From: an uncultured Latescibacterota bacterium
GTDB lineage: Bacteria > Latescibacterota > UBA2968 > UBA8231
Direction of reading: 5' to 3'
Length of the DNA: 64,000 bases
Assembly (NCBI GenBank): GCA_951813615.1
Contig: OX638377.1
Location: 4,180,599-4,244,598, forward strand
In this document: piece after piece, positions 14,434-22,446 of the stretch
Layout of the letters: each line of letters opens with the position of its first letter
How positions within the stretch are numbered: the first letter of the stretch is position 1
Notes under the pieces: model-generated
What the model was told of the DNA's origin: nothing
Seen by the model: only the letters and a program-made list of their open reading frames with translations
Database searches by the model: none
Program-made: the position numbers and the translations under genes

Positions 14434-14536
14434 CTATTCGGGTAGCGCGATTTGGGGGTCGTCGGGGTCGGGACGGTAGAGGAGCAGCGTGTTGCCCAAG
14501 ATCTGCACTAGATGTGACTCGGTAGCGACGGCAAGA
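14434..14536 (-). pseudogene. Displaced 3' fragment of yhbY
   Basis: Bases 14432-14536 repeat 15451-15555 with about ten mismatches in about 104 bases, in the same orientation. The minus strand encodes the last 33 codons of YhbY plus its stop; only two residues differ (V for A and I for V), so most changes are silent. The upstream part of the gene is absent. A near-identical protein end with silent divergence implies a second yhbY allele that evolved under selection before being cut, such as one brought in from a related strain. The SDR gene lies exactly between the two copies. Confidence 0.85.
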
Positions 14537-14567
14537 CTCCCGCCTCAAGCGGAACTAGCACTTCCCT

Positions 14568-15368
14568 TTACTGGCCCTCGGCAACGCCGGGCAGGGTCGA
14601 GGTGCTGAGCAGACCGCCATCGACATCGAGCACGACTCCTGTTAAAAAGGACGATTCTTCGGCGAGGAAAAACAGAATGGCGTTGACCACATCGTCCTCG
14701 GTAGGGTTGCGGCCGAGCGGGATGTCTGCCGCGGTCGCGGCGAGGATCGCTTCGTTGGTCGCGCCGGTCGCCTGTCGTTTGTAGGTGAGCACGTCTTGGC
14801 CCATGCCGGTCGTCGAGACGCCGACTGGACAAACGCAGTTGACGGTGACGCCGTCGGGGGCCAGTTCCCCGGCCAGCGCCTTGCTCAGGCCAACGACTCC
14901 GGCCTTGGCAGCGCAATAGGAGGCAATCAGTGGGAAGCCAATCTTGGACACGTCCGAACCGATATTGACGATGCGGCCGCGCCGACCGCTCTGGCGCAAA
15001 AGCGGGGCAGCAGCCTGACAGCAGAGGAAAACCCCCTTGAGGTCAATGTCGATGACCCGGTCCCAATCCGCTTCGGTGGTTTCTGCCAAGGAACCGAAGT
15101 GGATGACGCCTGCGGAATTGACGAGGGTGTCCAAGCCCCCAAAGTGCGTTTGGCAGGCGACTACGGTCTGTTGGACGGACGTCGGCGAGGTGACATCGAG
15201 CACTAGGGGCAGCACGCGGTCGCTGTGCAATTCGTCGGCTGCCACCCGTAGTTTTTCGCCGTCGATATCGGCGATGGCGACTTGGGCACCCTGGGCGAGC
15301 AGGGTCTTGGCGGTGCCTAGACCAAGGCCGCTGGCCCCGCCGGTGATTAGCGCACGTCTAGGTTTCAA
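14568..15368 (-). CDS. Short-chain dehydrogenase/reductase (SDR)
   Basis: The 266-residue enzyme starts at TTG 15368 (no better in-frame start seen). It has the classical SDR layout: TGGASGLGLG cofactor loop near residue 9, ADIDGEKL after the second strand (Asp favours NAD over NADP), NSAGV at about 86, catalytic Ser in NIGSDVSKIG, YCAAK (Tyr and Lys) at about 158, and CPVGVSTTG. Classical SDRs oxidise or reduce hydroxyl groups on sugars, steroids or acyl chains. The substrate is unknown; a dehydrogenase for L-fucose or another sugar would fit the catabolic genes elsewhere. It is bounded by direct repeats of the yhbY 3' end, a sign it arrived as a unit. Confidence 0.9.
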   Translation of the reverse strand: MKPRRALITGGASGLGLGTAKTLLAQGAQVAIADIDGEKLRVAADELHSDRVLPLVLDVTSPTSVQQTVVACQTHFGGLDTLVNSAGVIHFGSLAETTEADWDRVIDIDLKGVFLCCQAAAPLLRQSGRRGRIVNIGSDVSKIGFPLIASYCAAKAGVVGLSKALAGELAPDGVTVNCVCPVGVSTTGMGQDVLTYKRQATGATNEAILAATAADIPLGRNPTEDDVVNAILFFLAEESSFLTGVVLDVDGGLLSTSTLPGVAEGQ

Positions 15369-15452
15369 AGTGATATTTCTCGACGATGTCTTCGGGGTTT
15401 GTCGCGAACGGCGAGATAGCCCGCTTCTTGCACCTAGGGGGTGACGAGTTCT

Positions 15453-15764
15453 CTATTCTGGCAGCGCGATTTGGGGGTCGTCGGGGTCGGGGCGGTAGAG
15501 GAGCAGGGTGTTGCCCAAGACTTGCACTAGGTGTGACTCGGTGGCAGCGGCAAGCTGCGCGCCGGCTTCGCGGCGGTCGAGTGGACTGTTGCGCTCGCAG
15601 CGCACCTTGACCAACTCACTGTTGGCGTAGGCTTCGTTGAGCGAGCGGATAACGGCAGCGGAAAGGCCCTCTTTGCCCAAATACACAGTCGGGCGCAGCG
15701 CGTTGCCTAGGCCGCGTAAGTAGCGGCGGTCTTTGCCGCGTAGTTTAGCTGCGGGATTGGTCAT
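15453..15764 (-). CDS. yhbY: RNA-binding protein YhbY (CRM domain)
   Basis: The 103-residue protein has AAGGAAGG upstream of its ATG. It carries the CRM domain: KLRGKDRRYLRGLGNALRPTVYLGKEGLS, with the GxxG-like loop, then LNEAYANSELVKVRC and a final HLVQVLGNTLLLYRP. YhbY binds pre-50S ribosomal particles and assists ribosome assembly in the cytoplasm. It is divergent from comEC. A partial, slightly diverged copy of its 3' end (14432-14536) lies about 1 kb downstream with the SDR gene between, so the 3' end may have served as an integration or recombination point. Confidence 0.93.
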   Translation of the reverse strand: MTNPAAKLRGKDRRYLRGLGNALRPTVYLGKEGLSAAVIRSLNEAYANSELVKVRCERNSPLDRREAGAQLAAATESHLVQVLGNTLLLYRPDPDDPQIALPE

Positions 15765-15863
15765 CTAACCTTCCTTCGTCAAAACTTCCTCTTCTCTGCA
15801 CCTTAGCATACAGACTCGCCGACGCCCTGTCGAGTTGGAACGCTTTTTGCCGTCGGATTTGGT

Positions 15864-18263
15864 ATGTCTGCGAGCCAAAAGACGCTCCGGCGGCCCGCGC
15901 TGTGGACGGCCCTCGGATTCGGGATCGGCATCTTCTTGGGACGGGCCGTGGAGATGGGCTTGGTCGCAGCGGCGACCCTAAGCGGCTTAGCCCTTCTCTG
16001 CACGATCGCAGGTTTCTATTACAAGGCGCGTTGGGCGGGTTGGATGCTGTGGGTGGTCGTCGTCCTGTTAGGCGCGTTGCGTTACCACATCGACACAGCC
16101 CTGTCCCCTTTGCCCCACCTAGTCGCGCTCGAGGTCTTTGGCCAGCGCGGCGTGGTCACCGGGCGCATCGTCCAAGAACCAGAGCGCAGCGACGAGCGAG
16201 TGCACTTTGTCATAGAGTTGGAACAGGTAGTCGCCGACAGCGCCATCTACCACTTGAGCGGGCAGGTGTTAGTCACGGTAAAAGGCGTGTACTTGCCGGC
16301 CGATTACGGCGACCGCGTGTCCCTGCGCGGAAAGCTGAAAAGGCCCCGTGGGGTGCGGAATCCAGGAGCCTTCGACTACCGAGCCTTTTTGGCCCAGCAG
16401 GACATCTACGGCACGCTCTTCGTCGGCAAACCCGAGCAGGTCGTTTCCGTGGAGCGCTTGCCCGGACACTGGCTGTACGAGGGCGTGGTGTTGCCCCTCA
16501 GACGCGCCGTGCGCCAGAGCATTGAGCGCAACCTCTCAGGAGCACCGGCCGGACTGCTGTTGGGCGTACTCCTGGGAGAAAAACGGCGGATCCCCGAGGA
16601 AGTGCGCACGGCGTTTCGCAGCACCGGACTGGCGCACGCGCTCGTAGTCAGCGGACTCCACGTCGGAATGGTGGGCGGGTTCTTCTTTTTCGGGTTCCGG
16701 CTCCTGCGACTCTCAGACCGGTCGAGTTCCGCAGCCACCATCGTCGCTCTAGCGCTCTATGCCCTCGCAACTGGAGCGCAGGTCCCGGTGGTGCGGGCGG
16801 TGCTGATGGGAACAGTAGTGCTGTTGGGACGGGTGCTCCGACGGCAGGGCGACATCTACAACACTCTTGGACTGGCGGCGCTAGCAATCTTGGTGATATG
16901 GCCGGAGAGTCCGTGGAGCCTGAGCTTCCAACTCTCCTTTGGCGCGACGTGGGCCATCGTCGCCTTGCACGGGCCGCTCACCTCGCTTTTCCCCGCAGCT
17001 TATCAACGCGCCGATAGCCGAGTCGGTCGCTGGGTCATCAGCCCACTGTGCGCCTCGCTGGCGGCCCAGTTCGGCACCGGACCGTTGATCGCCTATTCCT
17101 TTCAGCAGCTAGCATTGGGGGCCGTGGTGGCCAATCTAGTGGTCGTGCCGCTCTTGGCGCTCGCCGTGGGCTTGGGCCTGCTGGCTGCGTTGACAGGGTG
17201 GATCTTGCCCTGGGTCGCCACCGCGTTCAACGCCGCCAATTACTTGGTCCTCGTGGGACTGATCGAGTTGGTCTCGTGGTGGGCCTCGCTACCCTTTGCG
17301 TCCGTAGCAGTACCGCGACCGGGAGTGCTATTCGTCGCAGTAGCCGCCGCCCTCTGCCTGCTCGGCCCACTTCTGCCCCATAGGGCATGGGCGCGCAAGG
17401 CCGCCATTTTCGCGGCTCTCATCTGGCTCAACGTCGCAGTGTGGACCTACGCGCTCCGTTCCCGCGACTTGGAGATCGTCTTTTTGGACGTGGGCCAAGG
17501 CGACGCGGCTTTCGTGCGCTTCCCCGACGGCAAAACCATGGTCGTCGATGGCGGCGAGCGCAGCGAATACTTCGACAGCGGCGAACAGGTGCTGTTGCCT
17601 TTCTTGCGCTACATGGGCGTCCGGCGGGTCGATGTCGTCGTGGCCTCTCATCCGCACAACGACCACATCGGCGGATTGGTAGCCCTATTGGAGCAAATGG
17701 AAGTCGGCCACTTTCTCGACAGCGGACAAGTCTATGACTCGTGGACGGCGCAAAGGCTGCGGGAACTCATCGCCGAGCGGGGCGTGCACTACCACCGAGT
17801 CGCAGCGGGCGACAGCTTAGTGGGCTTGGGCGGAGTCGCGGGACTCGTCCTGCATCCGACTGCGGACTTTGTCGATGCAGACGGCAACACCCCTTTCGGC
17901 ACCAACAACGGCTCCGTGGCCTTTTTCTTGCAGCACGGAACCGTGCGAGTGCTCTTCACCGGCGACGTAGAGCAGGAGACCGACCCGGCGATCCTCGCTT
18001 GGGGACCGCGGCTACAGGCACGCTTGCTCAAGGTGGCACACCACGGCTCGCGCACCTCGTCACAGCCGCTTTTCGTCGCGGCAGTCGCGCCCGCAGTGGC
18101 GGTGATGTCGCTGGGAGAGGGCAACAAGTTCAAGCACCCCGCGCCAGAAGTCGTCGCGCGCTACGCAACGCACGGAGCGCGAGTGCTGCGCATCGACCAC
18201 ACCGGCGCGGTACAAGTGCGGATTGACGGCACCCGCATGGCCGTGCAGACGATGCTGAAGTGA
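15864..18263 (+). CDS. comEC: ComEC/Rec2 DNA-uptake channel protein
   Basis: The 799-residue protein has all three ComEC parts. N-terminal membrane helices flank a DUF4131-type soluble domain (VVTGRIVQEPERSDERVHF, RGVRNPGAFDYRAFL). The Competence domain includes LAHALVVSGLHVGMV, a strong family signature, and at least seven further helices to about residue 510. The C-terminal metallo-beta-lactamase domain has FLDVGQGDAAFVRFP, SHPHNDHIGG and VAHHGSRTSS. ComEC moves single-stranded DNA across the inner membrane during transformation; the MBL domain probably trims DNA. It is an isolated gene, divergent from yhbY and convergent with the dehydrogenase operon (9-base gap). Natural competence would help explain the foreign fragments nearby, though other competence genes are not in view. 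Confidence 0.95.
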   Translation: MSASQKTLRRPALWTALGFGIGIFLGRAVEMGLVAAATLSGLALLCTIAGFYYKARWAGWMLWVVVVLLGALRYHIDTALSPLPHLVALEVFGQRGVVTGRIVQEPERSDERVHFVIELEQVVADSAIYHLSGQVLVTVKGVYLPADYGDRVSLRGKLKRPRGVRNPGAFDYRAFLAQQDIYGTLFVGKPEQVVSVERLPGHWLYEGVVLPLRRAVRQSIERNLSGAPAGLLLGVLLGEKRRIPEEVRTAFRSTGLAHALVVSGLHVGMVGGFFFFGFRLLRLSDRSSSAATIVALALYALATGAQVPVVRAVLMGTVVLLGRVLRRQGDIYNTLGLAALAILVIWPESPWSLSFQLSFGATWAIVALHGPLTSLFPAAYQRADSRVGRWVISPLCASLAAQFGTGPLIAYSFQQLALGAVVANLVVVPLLALAVGLGLLAALTGWILPWVATAFNAANYLVLVGLIELVSWWASLPFASVAVPRPGVLFVAVAAALCLLGPLLPHRAWARKAAIFAALIWLNVAVWTYALRSRDLEIVFLDVGQGDAAFVRFPDGKTMVVDGGERSEYFDSGEQVLLPFLRYMGVRRVDVVVASHPHNDHIGGLVALLEQMEVGHFLDSGQVYDSWTAQRLRELIAERGVHYHRVAAGDSLVGLGGVAGLVLHPTADFVDADGNTPFGTNNGSVAFFLQHGTVRVLFTGDVEQETDPAILAWGPRLQARLLKVAHHGSRTSSQPLFVAAVAPAVAVMSLGEGNKFKHPAPEVVARYATHGARVLRIDHTGAVQVRIDGTRMAVQTMLK

Positions 18264-18272
18264 GAGATACGC

Positions 18273-19361
18273 CTAGTCTTGCAGCCCCAATTCGGGCCGC
18301 TCAATCAAGGACCGCAGGCGGTCGAGGAAGCGAGCCGCGGCACCGCTTTCGAGTAGCCCACTCTCAACCGTCAGGCTCAAAGATATCAACGCCCGCGGTA
18401 CCACTCGACCCTCGCGCACGGCTGGGCGCTCGGCAATGCGCCCCAGTCCCAAGGTCGCGCGGTAGGGAGAACGGAGGATCGGGGTAAAGGCGTCGATCCC
18501 ATACATGCCGAAGTTGGTAATGGCAAAGGTGCCATCCTGCGTGGCCTCCGGCTCCAAGGCGCGCCGCCGCGCCTGAAGCGCTAGGGAGCGCGCCGCGGCC
18601 GCGAGTTCGGCCCAAGTTTTAGTATGCGCGTCGCGGATGACCGGAGTCGCCAAGTCTTCGCCCGTATCTACGGCGAGGCTGAGATGGACGGCCTCGGTCT
18701 CTGAGGCATTTAGCTGAGGATGCTCCGCCAAGGCGACCACCACTAGCTTGGCAATCAGGTGGTGGTACGCAGGTGCCGGTGTACCCTCTGACTTGAGCTG
18801 CGGGCGCAACGTCACCAACTCGGTGGCGTCTGCTTCGGTCGTCAGGATCGCGGGGGCCGCTTGACCGCTGCGAGCAGCCGCCGCGCGGACATCGCGCTCG
18901 ACGATCCGGCCCGTGCGCCCGCTGCCGGTAAGTGCGCGCCACTCCACTCCAAGCTCCGAGGCCACGCGCCGAGCGCGGGGGCTGATGGTCGGCCCTGCGG
19001 AGCGAGTCGGCGCAGGCGTCGGAACCGGCTCTGGTTTTGCTACAGGCGCGGGTTCCGCAGGCGTTGGAACCGACTCTGCGGTGGGCGTCGTAGGCGGCGC
19101 AGTCGGCATTTCTTCGCCGGGCTGCAACAGATAGCCCAACAGAGCACCCACCGGCACCGTATCACCGGGTTGGGGCGCGTCCGGGGGGATGCGGAGGATA
19201 CCGCCGGAAAAGGTCTCGATCTCGTTGAGGGCCTTGTCGCTTTCCACCGTAAAGAGAATTTCGCCGGCCTCGACCGAATCGCCATCGGCTTTGAGCCACT
19301 CGACGAGGGTGCCCTCCTCCATGGTCCACCCCAAGCGGGGCATTGCGATTGGCTCGGCCAT
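18273..19361 (-). CDS. 2-oxoacid dehydrogenase E2-like protein lacking the catalytic HRxxDG motif
   Basis: The 362-residue protein has an N-terminal lipoyl domain (ESDKALNEIE; Lys 43 lipoylated), a Pro/Ala/Thr-rich linker (about 85-120), a peripheral-subunit-binding domain (SPRARRVASELGVEW to GRIVERDV) and a C-terminal acyltransferase-like domain (FAITNFGMYGIDAFTPIL). In active E2 enzymes the last region reads HRxxDG, providing the catalytic His and Asp. Here the same place reads LTVESGLLESGAAARFL: both residues are missing, and the alignment is one residue longer. This looks like loss of catalysis with retention of the carrier and core fold, unless another E2 supplies activity. It is last in an E1alpha-E1beta-E2 operon; no E3 is seen. 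Confidence 0.85.
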   Translation of the reverse strand: MAEPIAMPRLGWTMEEGTLVEWLKADGDSVEAGEILFTVESDKALNEIETFSGGILRIPPDAPQPGDTVPVGALLGYLLQPGEEMPTAPPTTPTAESVPTPAEPAPVAKPEPVPTPAPTRSAGPTISPRARRVASELGVEWRALTGSGRTGRIVERDVRAAAARSGQAAPAILTTEADATELVTLRPQLKSEGTPAPAYHHLIAKLVVVALAEHPQLNASETEAVHLSLAVDTGEDLATPVIRDAHTKTWAELAAAARSLALQARRRALEPEATQDGTFAITNFGMYGIDAFTPILRSPYRATLGLGRIAERPAVREGRVVPRALISLSLTVESGLLESGAAARFLDRLRSLIERPELGLQD

Positions 19362-19371
19362 GCGCTTGCTC

Positions 19372-20349
19372 CTACTCGGCCATCAAGTCGCGGATGGCCC
19401 GTTCTATGTCCTCCCTGTTGGGCGCGACCGCGGCCTCTAAGGGCGCACTGTACGGCGTGGGCACGTGCGCACCGTTGAGGCGGCGCACCGGCGCGTCGAG
19501 GTCGTCGAAGGCCCGATCAACCACTGCGGCGGCGATTTCCGCGCCCATGCCGCAGGGAGCAAAGGTCTCATCGGCGATCAGTAGGCGGCCCGTCCGATGT
19601 ACGGATTCGAGCACTGTGTCGATGTCGAGAGGGGACGTAGTGCGGGGATCGATCACTTCAACCGAGATGCCCTCGCCGGATAGGGCCTCGGCGACTTGCA
19701 GCGTCTCGGGCACCATAGTCGTTAAAGCCACGACCGTCAAGTGCTCGCCGCGACGACACACGGCCGCTTGGCCAAAGGGAATGCAGAATTCCTCTTCCGG
19801 CACTTCGCCGCGAGTGTTGAGCAAGGACTTGTGTTCGAGGAAAAGCACCGGGTCGTCGCCGCGCAGAGCCGTCTTGAATAGGCCCTTGGCGTCGTACGGA
19901 TTGGACGGCACCGCGACCTTGAAGCCGGGTAGATGCGTAAATATTGGATAATAATTACCCGAGTGATGCGTGGCGGCCGCGCCACCGACGCCAATGCAGC
20001 CGCGCAGGACGATGGGCATTTTCAGGCGGCCGCTGCTCATGTACTGCATCTTGGCGATCTGATTGACCAGTTCGCCGAATGCATCGAGGATGAAGTCCAA
20101 AAACATGAAATCTACCACGGGCCTCGTGCCGGTCATGGCCGCGCCAGCGCACAACCCAACGAAACCGCGCTCGCATATCGGGGTGTCGCGCAGACGCTCC
20201 GGGCCGTACAAATCGAAGAGGCCAGTAGTAGTGTTAAAGTTGCCGCCGCGCGGCCCAACGCCCTCGCCGACGACGAAAATGGTCTCGTCGCGCGCCATCT
20301 CCTCGGCTAGGGCTTGGTGCGCCGCTTCTACATACGTGAGTTCGGGCAT
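19372..20349 (-). CDS. 2-oxoacid dehydrogenase E1 component, beta subunit (pyruvate/acetoin type)
   Basis: The 325-residue protein starts MPELTYVEAAHQALAEEMA and contains FVVGEGVG, ERGFVGLCAGAAMTGTRPVVDFMFLDF and a transketolase C-terminal domain with EVIDPRTTSPLDIDTV. With the alpha subunit it forms the thiamine-diphosphate E1 that decarboxylates a 2-oxoacid or acetoin and hands the acyl group to the E2 lipoyl arm. Its ATG shares one base with the alpha stop (TAATG), which ensures balanced synthesis. The E2-like gene follows after 10 bases. The separate alpha and beta subunits fit Gram-positive pyruvate or acetoin dehydrogenases; the substrate cannot be fixed from sequence. Confidence 0.92.
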   Translation of the reverse strand: MPELTYVEAAHQALAEEMARDETIFVVGEGVGPRGGNFNTTTGLFDLYGPERLRDTPICERGFVGLCAGAAMTGTRPVVDFMFLDFILDAFGELVNQIAKMQYMSSGRLKMPIVLRGCIGVGGAAATHHSGNYYPIFTHLPGFKVAVPSNPYDAKGLFKTALRGDDPVLFLEHKSLLNTRGEVPEEEFCIPFGQAAVCRRGEHLTVVALTTMVPETLQVAEALSGEGISVEVIDPRTTSPLDIDTVLESVHRTGRLLIADETFAPCGMGAEIAAAVVDRAFDDLDAPVRRLNGAHVPTPYSAPLEAAVAPNREDIERAIRDLMAE

Positions 20350-21347
20350 TACGCGCCGCCCCTTTGGCTAAAGACGTGGTCGGCCACGGTGGCCGGGTCG
20401 GGCCACGGGCTGTCGTGGGCAAATTGCAGGGCCTCGGCGACCAGCGCGGTGACGTCTGCGGTGATTGCGTCGAGTTCTTCTTGACGGGCGTGGCCTGCAT
20501 CTAGCAGCCTGCGGGCAAAGGCCGGGATGGGGTCGCGCTCTTTCCACTCGTCGATTTCCTCGGTGGAGCGATAGCCCCCGTCGCGCATTCCCTCGGCGTG
20601 CGGCCGGGTGCGATAGGTCTTGCACTCGATGAGAGTCGGACCACCGCCTTGGCGCGCGCGCGTTATCGCTTCGCCAGCTACCGAGTACACCTCAGCTACG
20701 TCGTTGCCATCGACGGCAATGCCGGGCAGTCCATAAGCTTCGGCGCGGTTGGCCACCTGCGGATTGCGGGTGGTATCGACAAAGGCTACTTCCGTGGCGT
20801 AGAGGTTGTTTTCACAGACGAAAAGCACTGGCAACTGCCAATTGGTCGCTAGGTTGATGCCCTCGTGGAAGGCTCCGTTGGCTACCGCTCCGTCGCCAAA
20901 GAGTGCCACGCCGACCTTGGGGACGCCCAAGAGTTTAAAGGAGTAGCCAGCGCCAGCGGCTTGGAGGATGCAGGGACCGACGATGCCGCTGGTGCCCATC
21001 ATACCCACTTGCGGCGAGAATAGGTGCATGGAGCCGCCGCGCCCCTGCGAGCAGCCCGTGGCTTTGCCGAAAAGTTCGGCGATTAGCTCCTTGGGCGGGA
21101 CGCCTTTGGCGAGGGCGTGGCCGTGGCCGCGATGCGTGCTAAAAACCGCGTCGTCGTCGTTGAGGTGGGCACAAACGCCGGTGGCGATGGCTTCCTCGCC
21201 GACGTACGTGTGGCAGGCACCGGGAATCAGACCGGCTTGGTAGGACCGGGCAAGCTGCTCTTCGCAGCGGCGGATAACCAGCATCTGGCGATAGAGCGCC
21301 AGACAGGTATCCTTGTCGGGCAGAACTGCTTCGGTTGAGGTAGACAT
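20349..21347 (-). CDS. 2-oxoacid dehydrogenase E1 component, alpha subunit
   Basis: The 332-residue subunit has the ThDP-binding motif GDGAVANGAFHEGINLATNW plus CENN, and the phosphorylation-loop-like TYRTRPHAEG. RGHGHALAKGVP and GKATGCSQGRGGSMHLF are typical of acetoin/pyruvate E1alpha. There is no Shine-Dalgarno: a TATATT box lies 7 bases upstream of the ATG, so the transcript would be leaderless. The -35 region expected further upstream is poor. A diverged copy of this promoter and the first dozen codons lies at 22180-22252, on the far side of a toxin-antitoxin pair, and keeps a good -35. The operon may therefore be driven differently since the insertion. Confidence 0.92.
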   Translation of the reverse strand: MSTSTEAVLPDKDTCLALYRQMLVIRRCEEQLARSYQAGLIPGACHTYVGEEAIATGVCAHLNDDDAVFSTHRGHGHALAKGVPPKELIAELFGKATGCSQGRGGSMHLFSPQVGMMGTSGIVGPCILQAAGAGYSFKLLGVPKVGVALFGDGAVANGAFHEGINLATNWQLPVLFVCENNLYATEVAFVDTTRNPQVANRAEAYGLPGIAVDGNDVAEVYSVAGEAITRARQGGGPTLIECKTYRTRPHAEGMRDGGYRSTEEIDEWKERDPIPAFARRLLDAGHARQEELDAITADVTALVAEALQFAHDSPWPDPATVADHVFSQRGGA

Positions 21348-21383
21348 GGCGGCGAATATAGCGATTCCTTTATCTCAGAGAAA

Positions 21384-21875
21384 CTACCCGCGCAGCTTGC
21401 GGCCATTGTCGTCTTCTCCCCGGATTCTGTCAAGGAAAGCTGGGGGTTCAACGCTCTCAATCCCGCGTTCAGATAGGGCTTGTTTGAGGGGATCATCCAA
21501 GAAGTCTTTATCATACGATACCAAGAATTGCACTCGTCCCAAGACAGCGCAATCAACGAACGGATCGTCGTTTACATCTCGGCATAACCCAAATGAGAAG
21601 GGAATCTCAACGAGGAGTGCTCGTTGTATCAGAAGGTTGATTAGACGCTCGGCTGCTTCTGGTGCGTACCGATACTTCCTGACGAGACAAGGGCGTAACA
21701 GCACATCCCGAACCTCATCGACAATCGCCTGCGATAACACGAGGACGAATCGCCCATCAAGCCAGAGACCAAGCAGGCGGTCAGCGGGGTTTCCCTTCCG
21801 AATCAATGCACGAAGAAAAATATTGGTATCGAATGTTACTCGATAAACGCGCCACCGACGTTCAGGCTCGCTCAC
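21384..21875 (-). CDS. PIN-domain toxin (COG1569-type)
   Basis: The 163-residue protein (GTG start) has a PIN nuclease fold: VTFDTNIFLRALI with the first Asp, IVDEVRDVLLRP with an acidic residue, DVNDDPFVDCAVLGRVQFLVSYDKDFLDD with the later Asp cluster. PIN toxins cleave RNA, commonly tRNA or mRNA, and are checked by a partner antitoxin. The gene overlaps the antitoxin by 14 bases. It ends 36 bp before the E1alpha start, which leaves no room for the old E1alpha -35 region. It lies between E1alpha and a displaced copy of the E1alpha start. Confidence 0.85.
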   Translation of the reverse strand: MSEPERRWRVYRVTFDTNIFLRALIRKGNPADRLLGLWLDGRFVLVLSQAIVDEVRDVLLRPCLVRKYRYAPEAAERLINLLIQRALLVEIPFSFGLCRDVNDDPFVDCAVLGRVQFLVSYDKDFLDDPLKQALSERGIESVEPPAFLDRIRGEDDNGRKLRG

Positions 21876-22098
21876 GTCTCACCGCTGCAAGTGCCGCATC
21901 GAGATCGCGCTCCGCCTCGTCTTCTTGCGCGTCCGCAAAGGCATGGTGGAAATGAGCGGCAATACTTTCCCATTCTTCCCGCCACGTCGTCGAACCCTTC
22001 TCAAGGGATTTACGCAGTTGTTCTCGCTCGACTTGCGGCAGTTGCTCAATCAGCGGCAATAGCTTTTCAAGCGTTATCGGTTCGGAAATTTGAATCAT
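21862..22098 (-). CDS. Antitoxin partner of the PIN-domain toxin
   Basis: ATG 22098 gives a 78-residue, strongly charged protein (a TTG at 22128 would add 10 residues). MIQISEPITLEKLLPLIEQLP resembles the N-terminal dimerisation and DNA-contact part of small antitoxins associated with COG1569 PIN toxins. The C-terminal part (EEWESIAAHFHHAFADAQ, then EDEAERDLDAALAAVRRERA) is acidic and helical, suited to wrap the toxin. It is upstream of and overlaps the toxin by 14 bases, the expected antitoxin-first order. No named family is certain. Confidence 0.7.
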   Translation of the reverse strand: MIQISEPITLEKLLPLIEQLPQVEREQLRKSLEKGSTTWREEWESIAAHFHHAFADAQEDEAERDLDAALAAVRRERA

Positions 22099-22179
22099 CG
22101 CGCTAGGTTTCTTTTGGGCACACACCAATGTCGCCTCGGCTGCCCGGCGAGCAACTATCGCGACATGCTAAATAGAACG

Positions 22180-22234
22180 CCTTGTCGGGCAGCGCCGCTT
22201 CCGTTGAAGTAGGCATAGAACGAATATAGCGATT
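22180..22234 (-). pseudogene. Displaced 5' end of the E1alpha gene
   Basis: Bases 22180-22234 match 21311-21366 over about 55 bases with roughly nine mismatches and one indel, in the same orientation. On the minus strand ATG 22216 starts MPTSTEAALPDK, against MSTSTEAVLPDK in the intact gene, and then runs into unrelated sequence. The preceding promoter box is kept. It lies upstream of the PIN toxin-antitoxin pair, so the pair sits between two versions of the same gene start. The silent and conservative differences suggest a diverged allele rather than a fresh duplication. Confidence 0.75.
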
Positions 22235-22252
22235 GGTCCCCTCACCTGCCAA
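22223..22252 (-). promoter_or_regulatory. Sigma-70-like leaderless promoter in the displaced E1alpha start
   Basis: On the minus strand TTGGCA (22252-22247) and TATATT (22228-22223) are 18 bp apart; transcription would begin at the A of ATG 22216. The intact E1alpha copy keeps TATATT at 21360-21355 with the same distance to its ATG, but its -35 region is no longer recognisable. This promoter may now drive the PIN toxin-antitoxin genes and E1alpha from a distance. Confidence 0.5.
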
Positions 22253-22267
22253 AAAATCACTTTACTG

Positions 22268-22362
22268 CAGCGGTAGAGGCGGCCCTGCCAGCGCCAGACC
22301 AAGGCATTGAACGCTTGGTGCTGGCCGGCCCTGAAGCGCAGGATGAGATCGGCGTCGCTCAT
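22268..22362 (-). pseudogene. ECF sigma factor, N-terminal fragment
   Basis: From ATG 22362 the minus strand reads MSDADLILRFRAGQHQAF and on to WQGRLYR, the start of sigma-70 region 2 in ECF sigma factors (usually D-x-x-L-I-x-R-F-R-A-G-D-x-x-A-F-x-x-L-V-x-R-x-x-x-x-L-Y-R). After about 31 codons the similarity stops and the sequence continues into the displaced E1alpha promoter. The rest of region 2 and region 4 are gone. It is therefore a remnant that marks one breakpoint of the rearranged patch. Confidence 0.65.
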
Positions 22363-22446
22363 ACCCCTCTAAGACGAGAGACGAGCACAAAAAGTTTTAT
22401 GCGAGGAAAATATTAACGGAAAAAGTAGTCGGAAGATTGAGATGCA

